Shown piece by piece: positions 10,501 to 20,253 of a stretch of 64,000 bases of DNA. This stretch comes from Caprimulgus europaeus (lineage: Eukaryota > Chordata > Aves > Caprimulgiformes > Caprimulgidae): NCBI GenBank assembly GCA_907165065.1, contig OU015550.1, positions 6,421,501 through 6,485,500 of the forward strand, in the 5' to 3' direction. The position numbers and the translations under genes are program-made. The notes beneath the pieces were generated by a model. The model was not told the DNA's origin and made no database searches. It worked only from the letters and a program-made list of their open reading frames with translations. Each line of letters starts with the position of its first letter. The stretch's first letter is position 1.

Positions 10501-12890
10501 AGAGCTGCTCCTCGCACACAACGCAAACCACGGCGCTTCTAAATCCACAGCGATGCCCTGGACCCAGGCGCCTGGGCAGCTGCACACGGCGTGGCTCATT
10601 GTCTCTGTCTGGCCAAGCCCTTCCCAGCACTCCTCCTGCAGGATTCTTGGTTCTGGGGCATTTACTGTCTGGAGGCAGGACCTGGCCAGGAATGAAGCAA
10701 GCGGGAAAGCAGCAGGGTCAAGAGGTTCCGTTCCCACTCACCGCTGGGTGCAGATGGTCCCAGCTGCCTGTCGCGCTGCCTGCTGCTCTTTAAAGACACA
10801 TTAATCTGTTTTAATTCCAGGCTATCTCGACAGCATTGGGTTTTAAAAGCTGTTGTTGCTCAGGATATCATTTATGGTTGTTTTAATTCATACAGTTCTC
10901 CCACCTTCACCAAGTGCAATCTGCAGCTCATTTAAGTCGCTGATGAAAGGAACTGTTTGGGCCGGCGCGCTGTAAGGCAGAGGGTCCCCCCAGCTGTCAC
11001 CCCGCGGGCTGTCCTGGCACGCCTGGGCTCACAGCAGCTCCGAGACGGCACTTGGACACCCTGAGAACTTGTTGTCAGAGTGAGTTTTTAAGTTTAAGTA
11101 ACAACTGGGGGGGTGGGAGGGGGAAAGAATGTGAGTGGTAAAAACCAAATGTACAGAGATCTACGCTACTTTCAGCTAAGTCATGAGTAGTCCTATTGAA
11201 GGTGACAACTGCCCCTTCTTCATTTTTTAAGCCAAGCATGTCCATAAATCTTTGCCAGGCTAAGGTCTTGCTTTATTAATACACTAAGTCATATTTTTAC
11301 AATTAAAAAAAAATCTATTGCTGCATTATAGCAAGGGTATGAACAAACCCAGAATTTTCTCATTTTAAGTATTTTTTGGTTTGCACACTGAGGGATCTGC
11401 CCTCCTTTCGAATATATTCCAATTCTTCAGAAGTTGTGCTGTGTGCTCTAAAATAGCCACGTTTTAGACTCACAAGTAAAGGTGCAATGTTCAGGCTTCT
11501 GTACAAAATACTGCTCAGATGACCAGAGTGATTTGTTTAGAAGACAAAACACAGATTTAGGAACCTTTTTCTAAGCATGCTCTTTTCAAAGTTACTCTTT
11601 TTACCCATCTCACCTTCCAACTGTTCAGATTTTAAAGATCTTCCTGCCTATAATGTACATGTCCTGGTTTAGAGTTTGCATTTCATCCATCCCACCCAGC
11701 AGACAGAACACCAGTGACTCCCACTTTGTTTTAGTGTCTTCCACCTTCTCTGTCTGCTCGGGAAGCGCTGGTACCGCTGGCAGGTTAAATGTCACTGTTT
11801 GCTGTCGCATTTATTCTGAGTAAAGCCCGGTGCTGCCCAAGCCAGGTGGGGTCTGCGGGAGCCAGGTGGGGTCTGCGGGAGCCCAGCTCTCTCCAGTGTG
11901 ACAGCCAGGCCAGAGTCCTGCCCTGGGCACAGCTGGGACTTTGCTGTCTCGGAACTGACTCCAGCGGTGTTGCTCACACTCGAAACGCTTCCCGTGATGC
12001 AGGTAGGATGGCAATACTGGACACGAGCCCATCTTGTACAACTCCAGTTAGCACAAATACCAGCTGAAATCAGCGTCCTATTAACTCCTAACCTGGGAAG
12101 CTTCTGTGCATTCAGAAACTTCACCCACCCGTTTTCCCTCTGCCTTGTCTTCCCCTTTTGTTCTCATTTTCCATTCCTCCCAAGCAGGCAGGACTCCCCA
12201 GCAGCCCCGCTAAGCACTGGGACCCGATTTTGGAAAGCAGCAGCTCTTCCTCCCAGTCCACCCCCAGCAAGCCCCAGTGCACCAACAATACCTGCTGGCT
12301 TGTGGACAAGCCCAAGCAAGTTGAGCGAGTGAGGTTACATCGGAATAGGCGCGGGAGGAGGGAGAAAGCTGGGTTGATTTATGACAAAAGGTTTCCTATT
12401 AAAGAAGAAGTATTTTCAGAGGGGAGTGGAGGTGGCAAGCGCACGCTCCCTTTACACCGCTTTGATTCCCGTCAACTTATTTTGATCAGAGGTTTCTGTA
12501 AATGTTTCTTTGATTTCTGATCTTTGATAGCAGCTTTTCTTGTTTCTTTTTTTTAAATCAGCGCGCACCCCCGACCCCCCGTGCGCTGGATTTCCCTCTC
12601 CCAGCCGAACGGACCGAGCGGCCGGTGCTGGGAGGTGAAACCCCCGCCCCCGACAGCCCACCCGCCTCCAGGCCATGCCGGGGGGGAGCAGCCGGCGCAG
12701 GAACCCCGAGGATCCCCGGCCGGGCGGCGCTGGCTGCTCCGGGACCTGCCCGGCCGCTTCCCACCGGGCTGGTCGAGCCCCGCGCAGCTCCGGCTGCGCT
12801 CCCCAGGTGGGGGGCGAGGGTGAAGGGACCCCCGCCCGCCCGCAGCCCCCTTACCAGCTCCTGCCTCAGCCGCCGCAGGTGTTGGTCCAT
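3521..12890 (-). CDS. INKA2: INKA2 (FAM212B), PAK4-inhibitor protein, two coding exons, 342 aa
   Basis: INKA2 is an Inka-box protein that binds and inhibits the serine/threonine kinase PAK4; in mammals it is reported as a p53 target. The coding sequence joins 12890-12855 (12 codons) to 4513-3521 on the minus strand. The donor is GTAAGG, the acceptor is CCGCAG and the join is in phase 0. The N-terminus (MDQHLRRLRQEL, then LSMKELGDGL) has the family's helical start. The block around residues 178-215, including FADLVGNWLDLPEL, is the probable Inka box. A conserved basic segment follows (about 228-300), and the protein ends in SQSGFDINTAVWV. The middle (about 55-175) is low-complexity and poorly conserved. 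At 342 residues it is longer than the mammalian protein, which I recall as about 300. An in-frame extension upstream of exon 2 reads through the intron and is rejected. The gene is divergent from DDX20. Confidence 0.93.
9711..9808. repeat. GC-rich minisatellite, four copies of a 24/25-bp unit
   Basis: There are four tandem copies, two of 25 bp (beginning AGCTGCCCCC) and two of 24 bp (beginning AGTGCCCCC), all ending GATCCCGCAGCCGGG. The copies are otherwise near identical, which suggests recent expansion. The array lies in INKA2 intron 1. Confidence 0.9.
11841..11880. repeat. Perfect 20-bp tandem duplication
   Basis: GCCAGGTGGGGTCTGCGGGA occurs twice head to tail without a mismatch in INKA2 intron 1. 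Confidence 0.9.
12304..12323. promoter_or_regulatory. Candidate p53 response element in INKA2 intron 1
   Basis: GGACAAGCCC followed directly by AAGCAAGTTG fits two RRRCWWGYYY half sites with no spacer. The only mismatch is the last base. It lies about 530 bp into the intron from the first exon. INKA2 is known from mammalian work as a p53 target; use of this site in birds is inferred. Both cores are CAAG rather than the stronger CATG. Confidence 0.45.
12855..12890 (-). CDS. INKA2: INKA2 coding exon 1 (12 codons)
   Basis: The exon encodes MDQHLRRLRQEL and ends at the donor GTAAGG in phase 0. The conserved family N-terminus and an in-frame join to LSMKELGDGL support this start over the internal methionine at the head of exon 2. 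At 36 bases it is too short to be found as an open reading frame. Confidence 0.9.
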
Positions 12891-12961
12891 GGCCCGGTTC
12901 AGCGCGGCCCCGCCATCCCCGCGCTCCGCCCGCTCAGCCGCCCGCGGCGCGGGGAGTGAGC

Positions 12962-12983
12962 GGGAGCGGGGCCGGGCGGGGGG
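12962..12983 (+). other. G-quadruplex-type motif upstream of INKA2
   Basis: Four G-runs (GGG, GGGG, GGG, GGGGGG) are separated by loops of 3, 2 and 1 bases. This short-loop pattern is favourable for a G-quadruplex. It lies about 70-95 bp upstream of the INKA2 start codon, on the template strand of INKA2. Confidence 0.5.
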
Positions 12984-12986
12984 AGC

Positions 12987-12998
12987 GCCAGGGGGCGG
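12987..12998 (+). promoter_or_regulatory. CTCF-like core in the INKA2 promoter
   Basis: GCCAGGGGGCGG resembles the CTCF core CCAGGGGGCGC, but the flank (GAGC instead of GCCA) matches poorly. It is a weak candidate. Confidence 0.3.
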
Positions 12999-13735
12999 CA
13001 CCGGGGGGCGGTGGCTGCTGCCGGGGCAGAGCCCGGCTGGGGACGGTGGGGCAGAGTGGGGGAAGTGCCCCGTGTCCCCACCCGGGGAGTCCCGGTAAAC
13101 GCGTTAAACGGCGAGAGGCTCCTCGGAGCGAGCCCGGTACCCGGGAACGGGGGCAGCGCCGGGGGCTGTGCGGAGCCTGGTCGGTCGCGGCGGTCGCGGT
13201 CCGGGTTCCGCAGGGTCTGATCCCCCCCAGCAGAAACGCGGATTAATCCACATGGCTGCCCAGCTGCCCCGTGGGGGATTTTCCCATTTTGCTCGAATTT
13301 TGGGGTTGAACGCACCGGGGGACGGGGGGGTCCCGGGGAAGGTGCCGGTACCGCCAGCCCCGAGCTGTGCCCCGCCTTTGTCAGGAGCAGCAGATGTCAG
13401 AGGGCTGCCAGAAGCAGGTGCTGGACATTCTCAGCGTGGATTGATTTTCAGAACAGCAGTTTTTTTTCCTGCCGGTGTTTTACAGGCAGAGTTTGGGCTG
13501 AGAGGGGTCGGCAGGCAGAGCAGCCCCTGGGGAGTTCCTGGATGCGAGGGATGCCGGTGCTGGAGACACTCCTCGAAGGACAGGAGTGTCCTGCCTCAGA
13601 CCTGAAACCTCTGATGTTGCTGGGCACTGCAGGAAACCAAACAGATGGACGTGTGAGACAGGAGAAAAAAATATGTACACTTTGCTATCATCAGACTTCA
13701 TTGCATTTGCATTGAAAAAAATGGAATTCAAAAAA

Positions 13736-13762
13736 TTCAAATTCAACTGCATTGAATTTGAA
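13736..13762. repeat. Perfect 11-bp inverted repeat (hairpin)
   Basis: TTCAAATTCAA, a CTGCA loop, then TTGAATTTGAA forms a perfect 11-bp stem with a 5-base loop. A (TA)n tract follows 29 bp downstream. Confidence 0.85.
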
Positions 13763-13790
13763 AGGGTTTGAATTTTTCAGTGTTTCTCTC

Positions 13791-13831
13791 ATATATATAT
13801 ATATGTATGTATATATATATATATATATATA
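13791..13831. repeat. (TA)n microsatellite
   Basis: About 41 bp of alternating A and T is interrupted once by a short TATGTATG patch. Confidence 0.9.
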
Positions 13832-14418
13832 AGCATTATTCTCAGTGTATGTGCAAACTGTTGTTTGGATGATAAAACACGAGTCTGTACTGGGTTAGTG
13901 AGGCTCCTCTGAATCGTTCCACAAGGGTAAAGGACTTGACAGGATGAGGAACGCTACTTTGTGTTTTCAAATTTGGCATGAAAAAATGTGATTACTTGCC
14001 TTTTTCCTTGTAAACTTGAGTATTGACAAAGACTGGCTAAAATCTTTGCCAGGTCTTTATTTTTTAAGGGAAAACATTTTTTTTCCTAGTTGGTAATAGG
14101 ATTTTGTTTGTTTGTTTGTAGAACTCAGCCTTGGTGTTTTTGAAATCTGACCTTTGTGTCAAAATCCCATTTAAATCAGAAAGTTGCCCTTTCACGTATG
14201 TTTGGGAAACGCTCTAGAGGAAACGTTTACTGATCCTTCCAGCATCTCTGTTATTATTGGTCAGAATTTCCTGTCTCTTTGCTCATTTCAGGGTTTCCAC
14301 TTCCTATCTATGAAGGAAGCATGAAAATTGCATCTCTCTTCAAGGATCTGTAGAACATGGGGCAGTAAACTTATGAATGTATTAAAGAGATGACCTTATC
14401 AAAAAGTTAATGAGTTCC

Positions 14419-14659
14419 AGCGGGGTACGCTGTGCTGTGAGCGGGGTACGCTGTGCTATGAGTGGGGTACACTGTGCTATGAGTGGGGTACGCTGCGCTG
14501 TGAGTGGGGTACGCTGTGCTGTGAGCGGGGTACGCTGTGCTGTGAGCGGGGTACGCTGCGGTGTGAGCGGGATACGCTGTGCTGTGAGCGGGGTACGCTG
14601 TGCTGTGAGCGGGGTACGCTGCGCTGTGAGCGGGGTACGCTGTGCTGTGAGCGGGGTAC
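14419..14659. repeat. 21-bp minisatellite, about 11.5 copies
   Basis: The unit is close to AGCGGGGTACGCTGTGCTGTG, repeated about eleven and a half times with a few substitutions (AGTGGGG, TGCGCTG, GGATACG). Because 21 is a multiple of three, frames stay open through the array (a GVRCAVS heptad on the plus strand). This mimics a protein but is a by-product of the repeat. Confidence 0.92.
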
Positions 14660-17600
14660 CTGCCAGTCCTGACTCTTCCCTAAAGTCGAAGCCAACGAGC
14701 CCAGCTCTAATTTGTTCTTGAAGTCTGGCTGGATTTGTTGGCCAGCTGGCTGTTCCCCGTGGCCCAGGGTCGGGGTCTGTGCGTCCCCAGCCTACTGGAG
14801 CGTGTCCAGTCTCACATGGCAGGTGAGAGCAGCCAGGCAGTGGTGAGAATCAAAGAGATGGCACCATGTGGAGACTACGAGCCGGCCTCTGCCAATTGTT
14901 AATAGGACAGGGAATGACCCAACTTCCCTTCCCTCCTCCTGTGCCCCAGACAAGGATCCCTGCTTGAGAAGAGCCACAGTCTCAGCGTCCAGGTTTCTGT
15001 GTTGCTTGGGAGGATCAAGAGCTTTATTTCTTTTTTTTTGCTTCTAGTCCCATGTTTTTTCTAATTTATTGTGTTACCTGTCTCCGTTTTGTAAAGCAAC
15101 CCATAGACACCACTTCCTCCTGGCTTGGCACCAAAGCTAAAACATGGTGGCATTTTCTCTTCACATTTGTAATACACAGACCCAGGTTCAGCTTGTTTGA
15201 GCTGAAAACTGACTGTGAGCTTAATTTTTCCAAGCGAGCTTTAAATAACAGTATTTTTAGGTGTTCTTTTACATTTGGTAGGGAACAGACTGAGAGCAGG
15301 CATCAAGAGGGAATGACTTCTGTTCTCCTGGGGTTACTGTGTCTAGACAAAGTAGGCTGCTGATGAGCACTGTGGCTTTGGCATCTTGAAAAACTGCATG
15401 AAATCAGCCCAGGGATTATCCCAGGCGCAGGATGCTCTCCCCAGTGTTTTCTTTACAATACCATAATTTAAAAAAAAATCATTATTGTTCCTGATTTTTT
15501 TTTAGCTGATGCTTTTCACAGCGCTTTGACTGTTCCAATTAAAAACAAAGATATGAGAGATACATGTAGTTATTTGAAGCATCAAATCCAAGTGAAACAA
15601 CAACAGATTTTCCAGCACATCGAGCATTCAGGAGGCCAACCGCACGTGTGCGTGGCAATTGGCAGAGGCTGCGTTCCAGAGAGCTCCTGAAACACTTGCA
15701 AGACACTGAACTGTGTGATCTGCTGGCAGATGGACAGGGAAGAGTTTTCAGCCTCTTTGGCTCCTGTTTAAGGTCATCTTTTGATCCGTTTTTCAGCCTC
15801 CGGGGCTGCTCGTGTCCCATGAGGCTGATAAAGGAGTTCATAAGCACAGAATAAAGAAAAGAGCGGAATATTCAAGTGCTCTGAACTCCCGGGAACTTGC
15901 AAGAGAAGAGAAAAATCGGGAATATTTTCTCAGTAGGACTTCCCTGCTAAGCAACATTTTTCTCGTCTGTGTAGACAACGAGTTAAAAGCAGCATCGATG
16001 CTTCATGCCAGGCCCCGCGCTCCTTCCACTCTGCTGTGGTGTAAACCTTGGGCAGATGGTGCAGTGCAGCAGAAAATCAGGTCTCCAAGAAAATGCACAG
16101 CTGAGAAGCAAAAACCCTCAAGCAGAAAGCTCCATGGCTTATTTCAGGATAGACCAAAAAACGAGATCTTTGGGCAAAAAACCAGAATATGCCTCCAGTG
16201 GTGTATTCCACCCCCATGAACTGCCTCACTCCTTCCCGTCTGAGAAAGCACCCATCCCTGCACAGCTGCAGGCTGAGCTCATTTGGTGTCTTTCAGTTCT
16301 TTGATCGGGTTTCTCAGGGCTTTCACAGAACTGTTCTTTGCTGAACTAACAAGCGTGGTTATCGCTGAATTTTCTTTCATTTTTACTTGCACACTGGAGT
16401 AAAATCTTTCAGAATTTCTTCCCACTTAACCTGCATCGTGACCTGAATTGCATCCATCTTTGTTTAAATCCACTGGTGCATAAACATCCAGCCAAGATAG
16501 GGAAGAATATAACATCAAAACTCCAGTTCTAGTTTTATATTTGTGCATAAAAAGAGACATTACCCCTGAAAATGTGTCCATTTTTTCAGTTAAGCCTGAT
16601 TTAGTGTATGCAGTCTCTGCACTTGTGGTCTTTAAAGTTCCTGACATGCCCCTATCTCACTGTGCCCCCATCCCAAAAGTAAAACTTTTAACTCTGCTCC
16701 AGCCAAACTCCAGCTCCTGACATTCCTCTGCTTGCCCTGGAGTGCCAGGAGTAAGGACCAGGGTAGGGAAGCTCCTCATGCATTCACTGTTCTCTCGTGT
16801 GTTAAAGAACTCCTGGATTACATCTCGGCTGGCTGCATTTTGGTGACCTAGATCCTGTTCATACAAGCTGAAAAATAACTCAGCAGACCTCGGTATAAAA
16901 GCGTATCTAAGATAAAAATGGGCTGTAGTTATTTATCTAGAGGAAAGAGCCAGAAGAGAACCACTGGCACTTCTCACAGGTACAGCAGAAATAGCTACTC
17001 TGAGCTGATATCCTGCTTGCTTTGATCTGCAGCTGCATCTGCAGTGACCCCCTGTATGGTTTAGATTTCACCTGAAATTTCTGGAGGAGTTCTGGATCCT
17101 TCTGAAGGTCAGGCCTGACAAGGAACCAGATCCATTCAGCAGGGGGGCACCGAAATGAGCCTTAGATGGATGTAAGACCCCATCTTCATAATTATTTATA
17201 ACAAATCCATGCACCAGGCTTGCTGGAAAAATTCCCAGACTTTGCCAATTACTCAAGGAACAAAGAGGGTTCTGCTGCCCCAGACTTGCTGCTCTTTGCT
17301 AACTTGCTACCCAGCTTTTTTTTTTTTCCAAGGGAAAATGGGTGTGCAGGGTGCTTGGAGTCAATTTTTGGTGGTGAATATGAGGTCACTGTCTATGCTA
17401 ATGTCAATGGCCCTTTCACTGTAATGTGCCTTACTGTACAGAGAACAAATTCGGTTTCCATGGCAGTGTAAACACAAATACATACCACACTCCACAGAGT
17501 GAGTCACACGTGCTGCAGGGCACGGAGAAAGTTCACTGTCTTCATCTGGACACATCTGTGAGAGGACAGTGAGCTTATCTCATGTTAAAAACTTCTTATA

Positions 17601-19551
17601 AATGTTATGTAAACCAAGATTTGTTCTGAATAATTCCATGTCTTGGCAGATAGGAAAGACCAATCCTTTGAAGCTACAGGAGAAAGACAAGGCAGGTGCT
17701 TGTTTACAGTAGCAACATTCAAATCTATAATGAATGTATTCGTAGAAGATATTACAGCTCAGAAGGAGGTCTGATCTACTTCTTTCACTAACCTAAACCC
17801 TTTCCCAGGACATATTCTGCCTGCAGAGTATTCAGATAAATTGTCAATATTTTCAAAGGCTGTTTTGAGCAGGAATACTTCCTTTGGATCTTCCTGCAAG
17901 CAAAAGCAAAGCAACTCATGAAAACTGCCGATTCCTCTTGGCTGGGCTGGCACATGAACATCCACGATGTGAATTCAGTACTTCAGAGTCACTGGGGTGA
18001 AGCGAGACCTGAGGGCTGAGGGTTGGTGTTTGTACACTGACTCGCAGCACAGGACACAACATCCAGAGGGTTTAACACAGAGTCGGCAGCAGTAGTGGTC
18101 AAGCTCCATAAGAATGAGTGGTAAAGGAGAAACAAAACCTTTAATTAGATCAACTGATACAGCTGCAGGAGCGTGACCTAAATCTGACACAATCAGTAAG
18201 GGCCAAAACCGAAGGGAGAAGGACAATAAACCCATTAGTCGTGGTGCCAAAGTGTCTCTCAGCACACAGACCTTGAGGAGGTTTGGATCTGTCCCTCCAG
18301 CATCCCATGGAAAATTAAATAAATTCCTACAAAGAGCAGCACCTCTGTGAATGAAGGTGATGTATCTGAAGGTCTCATTAACAAGGCACCCCAGGATAAC
18401 GTCTGTCTCCAAAGCACCTCGGTTGTGAGGAGTAGGTGAGGAAAACAGAGCGGGGGAGCAGGTCACCGCGATGGCTGTTTGGGGCTGTGTCATCACCTCC
18501 CCTCTGCCCTTCCCCCATGGGAACAGGCAGTTCTGACTGTTCTTCGTTGTCTGGTTAAATCACATCAATTTAAAAGGGTTATGAGAGGCTGTATTTAATC
18601 AAACATTTGTTACGTCCAGGTGTCTTTGTCTGTCTCCTTTCCCAGATTTATCCAGAGATAATTATCTCATGTTGGAGAACTCGTGTTCCCCTGAGGACCA
18701 ATGGGAATAGCCCCTTAAAAATTAAAAAATAATTGGAACTAATAGAATGCTTGCAGATCACTATCCTGTTACCTCTGCTCCGGGCACAGCGCTCGCCCCT
18801 GCCATCTGGTCTGCCCCGACTTGGTAGAGGTAAGCTCTCCAAGCTGAAACTGTTCGCTGTCCTGTGGGGCCTCACTCTCAGTTGGTACTTAGATATTCAT
18901 ATGAAAATACCATAATACTTAAAAACAACAGCTGAACAGAATGTGCCAGGCTTTTTCTTCCCCATCAGGAATACAAACATGAGGAATTTCAGAGGCGTGA
19001 CAAAGCCTGTGGTACACCAGAGCCATTAAAATTCATTTAGGCTGCCTGGCAATGTAAGAATAACCATACAGTGTGTGTGTTCGAACAGGAGAAGCCACTG
19101 TTGAGATTTTTCAAATCCCCCTGCAATGAATGGAGCTGCGTGGCCAGAGCCTCTGAGCTGCTGTGACAGTAACAGCTGATGGGCATGAAACCACCCATGA
19201 CCTACATTAAGTGCTCTACGGGGGGTAATAAGTAATGCACCTACAACAGATTAATGTATTTGGCCTTTGCTGAAGTTAACAGTGTATTCTTATACAGGTA
19301 GTGTCCCGGCTTTTAGATCCTGTGTGTATGCAGTGAGCTCTAACCCAGACACGGAGTGTTTAATGAGAAACTCATTTTTATCGCCAGGAGGGTGCAAGGA
19401 GGGCGGACACAGAGAGGACAGGACAAAACCTCCCCACTATCGCGCTGCTGTCGGACAGCTGAGAGAGGAGTGGTGGCGGCTGCCTCTCCAAACCAACACA
19501 GCGACAGACACTGGGCACCGGTCCGCGAGCTTCCTGGCACTGCCCAGAGTT

Positions 19552-19900
19552 ATCATGGAATCATCAAATGGTTTTGGTTGGAAGGGACCTTAAAGCTCAT
19601 CCAGTTCCAACCCCCTGCCAGCAGCAGGGACACCTTCCACTAGACCAGGTTGCTCAAAGCCTCATCCAACCTGGCCGAGAACACTTCCAGGGAGAAGCAG
19701 CCACAGCTTCTCTGGGCAACCTGGGCCAGGGTCTCACCACCCTCACACCAAAGAATTTCTTCCTCACATCCAATCTAAACCTCCCCTCTTTCAGCTTAAA
19801 GCCATCACCCCTTGCTCTGTCACTCCCTGCCCTTATGAAAAGTCCCTCCCCAGCCTCCCTGCAGCCCCCTCAGGTGCTGGGGGGCCGCTCTAAGATCCGT
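19552..19900 (-). mobile_element. CR1 LINE 3' fragment, antisense, near the DDX20 promoter
   Basis: The block reads as the reverse complement of an avian CR1 3' end. It begins ATCATGGAATCATCAAATGG, followed by TTGGAAGGGACCTTAAAG, TTCCAACCCCCTGCCA, GGACACCTTCCACTAGACCA and AAGAATTTCTTCCTCACATC. The element therefore lies on the minus strand and is 5'-truncated, as most CR1 copies are. It keeps good similarity to the consensus as I recall it, so it is relatively young. It ends about 345 bp before the DDX20 start codon. Confidence 0.92.
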
Positions 19901-20127
19901 ATCTCCAAGTTAAAGCTTTTCTGCTCATGATAAAGTGACGCAGGGACGCGCGAAAGGCTGTTCGGCCGCAGAGGTTTCTCTCTCTCCACCTAAAGGGACG
20001 GCTCTTTCACAAACAGCACCACTAATTGCCCCTGTGCCGACGAACGCACCCCCGAGGGCTCCCCCCTTCAGTGACGCCCTGAACCGGCCGCCATTGCTGC
20101 CGCCTCCGGGGCCTGGGCCCGCACCAG

Positions 20128-20132
20128 CCAAT
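20128..20132 (+). promoter_or_regulatory. DDX20: CCAAT box of DDX20
   Basis: CCAAT in the context AGCCAATCGG is a good NF-Y-type box, 114 bp upstream of the start codon. Confidence 0.5.
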
Positions 20133-20151
20133 CGGCGCCCCCTGCCGGCAG
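20133..20151 (-). promoter_or_regulatory. Strong CTCF-type motif in the DDX20 promoter
   Basis: The minus strand reads CTGCCGGCAGGGGGCGCCG. It keeps the informative CC, the SCAGGGGGCGC core and the spacing of the vertebrate CTCF consensus. It lies about 95 bp upstream of the DDX20 start codon. Confidence 0.6.
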
Positions 20152-20176
20152 GCGGCGCTGATGGCGTCTTCCCACT

Positions 20177-20186
20177 GCGCATGCGC
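20177..20186. promoter_or_regulatory. DDX20: NRF1 palindrome
   Basis: GCGCATGCGC is a perfect NRF1 core palindrome, 60 bp upstream of the DDX20 start codon. NRF1 sites are typical of CpG-island promoters of housekeeping genes. Confidence 0.65.
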
Positions 20187-20242
20187 GGCGCGGGGTTAAT
20201 GACGCATTTCTCGAGGCGCCGCGTCGCGTCCCCGCCTCTCCC

Positions 20243-20253
20243 AAGATGGCGGC
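20243..20253 (+). promoter_or_regulatory. DDX20: YY1-type motif overlapping the DDX20 start codon
   Basis: AAGATGGCGGC is the classical YY1 motif and contains the ATG and the Met-Ala-Ala codons. Such sites commonly lie just downstream of TATA-less start sites, so the transcription start may be close to here and the 5' UTR short. Confidence 0.6.

Larger units (their letters stand above)
4514..12854 (-). other. INKA2: INKA2 intron 1 (8.3 kb)
   Basis: This is a single long intron between the 12-codon first exon and the main exon. It contains a 24/25-bp GC-rich tandem repeat (9711-9808), a perfect 20-bp duplication (11841-11880) and a p53-element-like 20-mer (12304-12323). Reading frames inside it (for example 5963-6586 minus) have no recognisable homology. 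I see no nested gene. Confidence 0.8.
12560..13400. promoter_or_regulatory. INKA2: CpG island and promoter region of INKA2
   Basis: This GC-rich, CpG-dense block spans INKA2 exon 1 and the sequence upstream of its start codon. It includes G-runs at 12962-12983 and a CTCF-like core at 12987-12998. No TATA box is evident. The transcription start should lie above 12890 on the minus strand. The boundaries are approximate. Confidence 0.75.
13401..19551. other. Intergenic region between divergent INKA2 and DDX20
   Basis: I recognise no gene here. The sequence holds a perfect short hairpin and a (TA)n tract (13736-13831) and a 21-bp minisatellite (14419-14659). Reading frames on both strands (such as 17975-18496 minus) have no family signature. 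Mammals annotate a noncoding transcript next to INKA2, but nothing in the sequence proves one here. Confidence 0.6.

Noticed and set aside
11235..11244. Single p53 half-site-like AAGCATGTCC in INKA2 intron 1 (another, AAGCATGCTC, near 11573)
   Set aside because: Perfect half sites but no partner within the usual spacer; single half sites are common by chance.
12558..13315. Long Arg/Gly/Pro-rich frames on both strands around INKA2 exon 1
   Set aside because: They are caused by high GC and few stops; only the 36-base INKA2 exon has family support.
14410..14721. 103-residue frame with GVRCAVS repeats
   Set aside because: It is a 21-bp minisatellite; opposite-strand frames are open as well and there is no conserved domain.
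17975..18496. 173-residue minus-strand frame between INKA2 and DDX20
   Set aside because: No family match or splice context; composition is not convincing.
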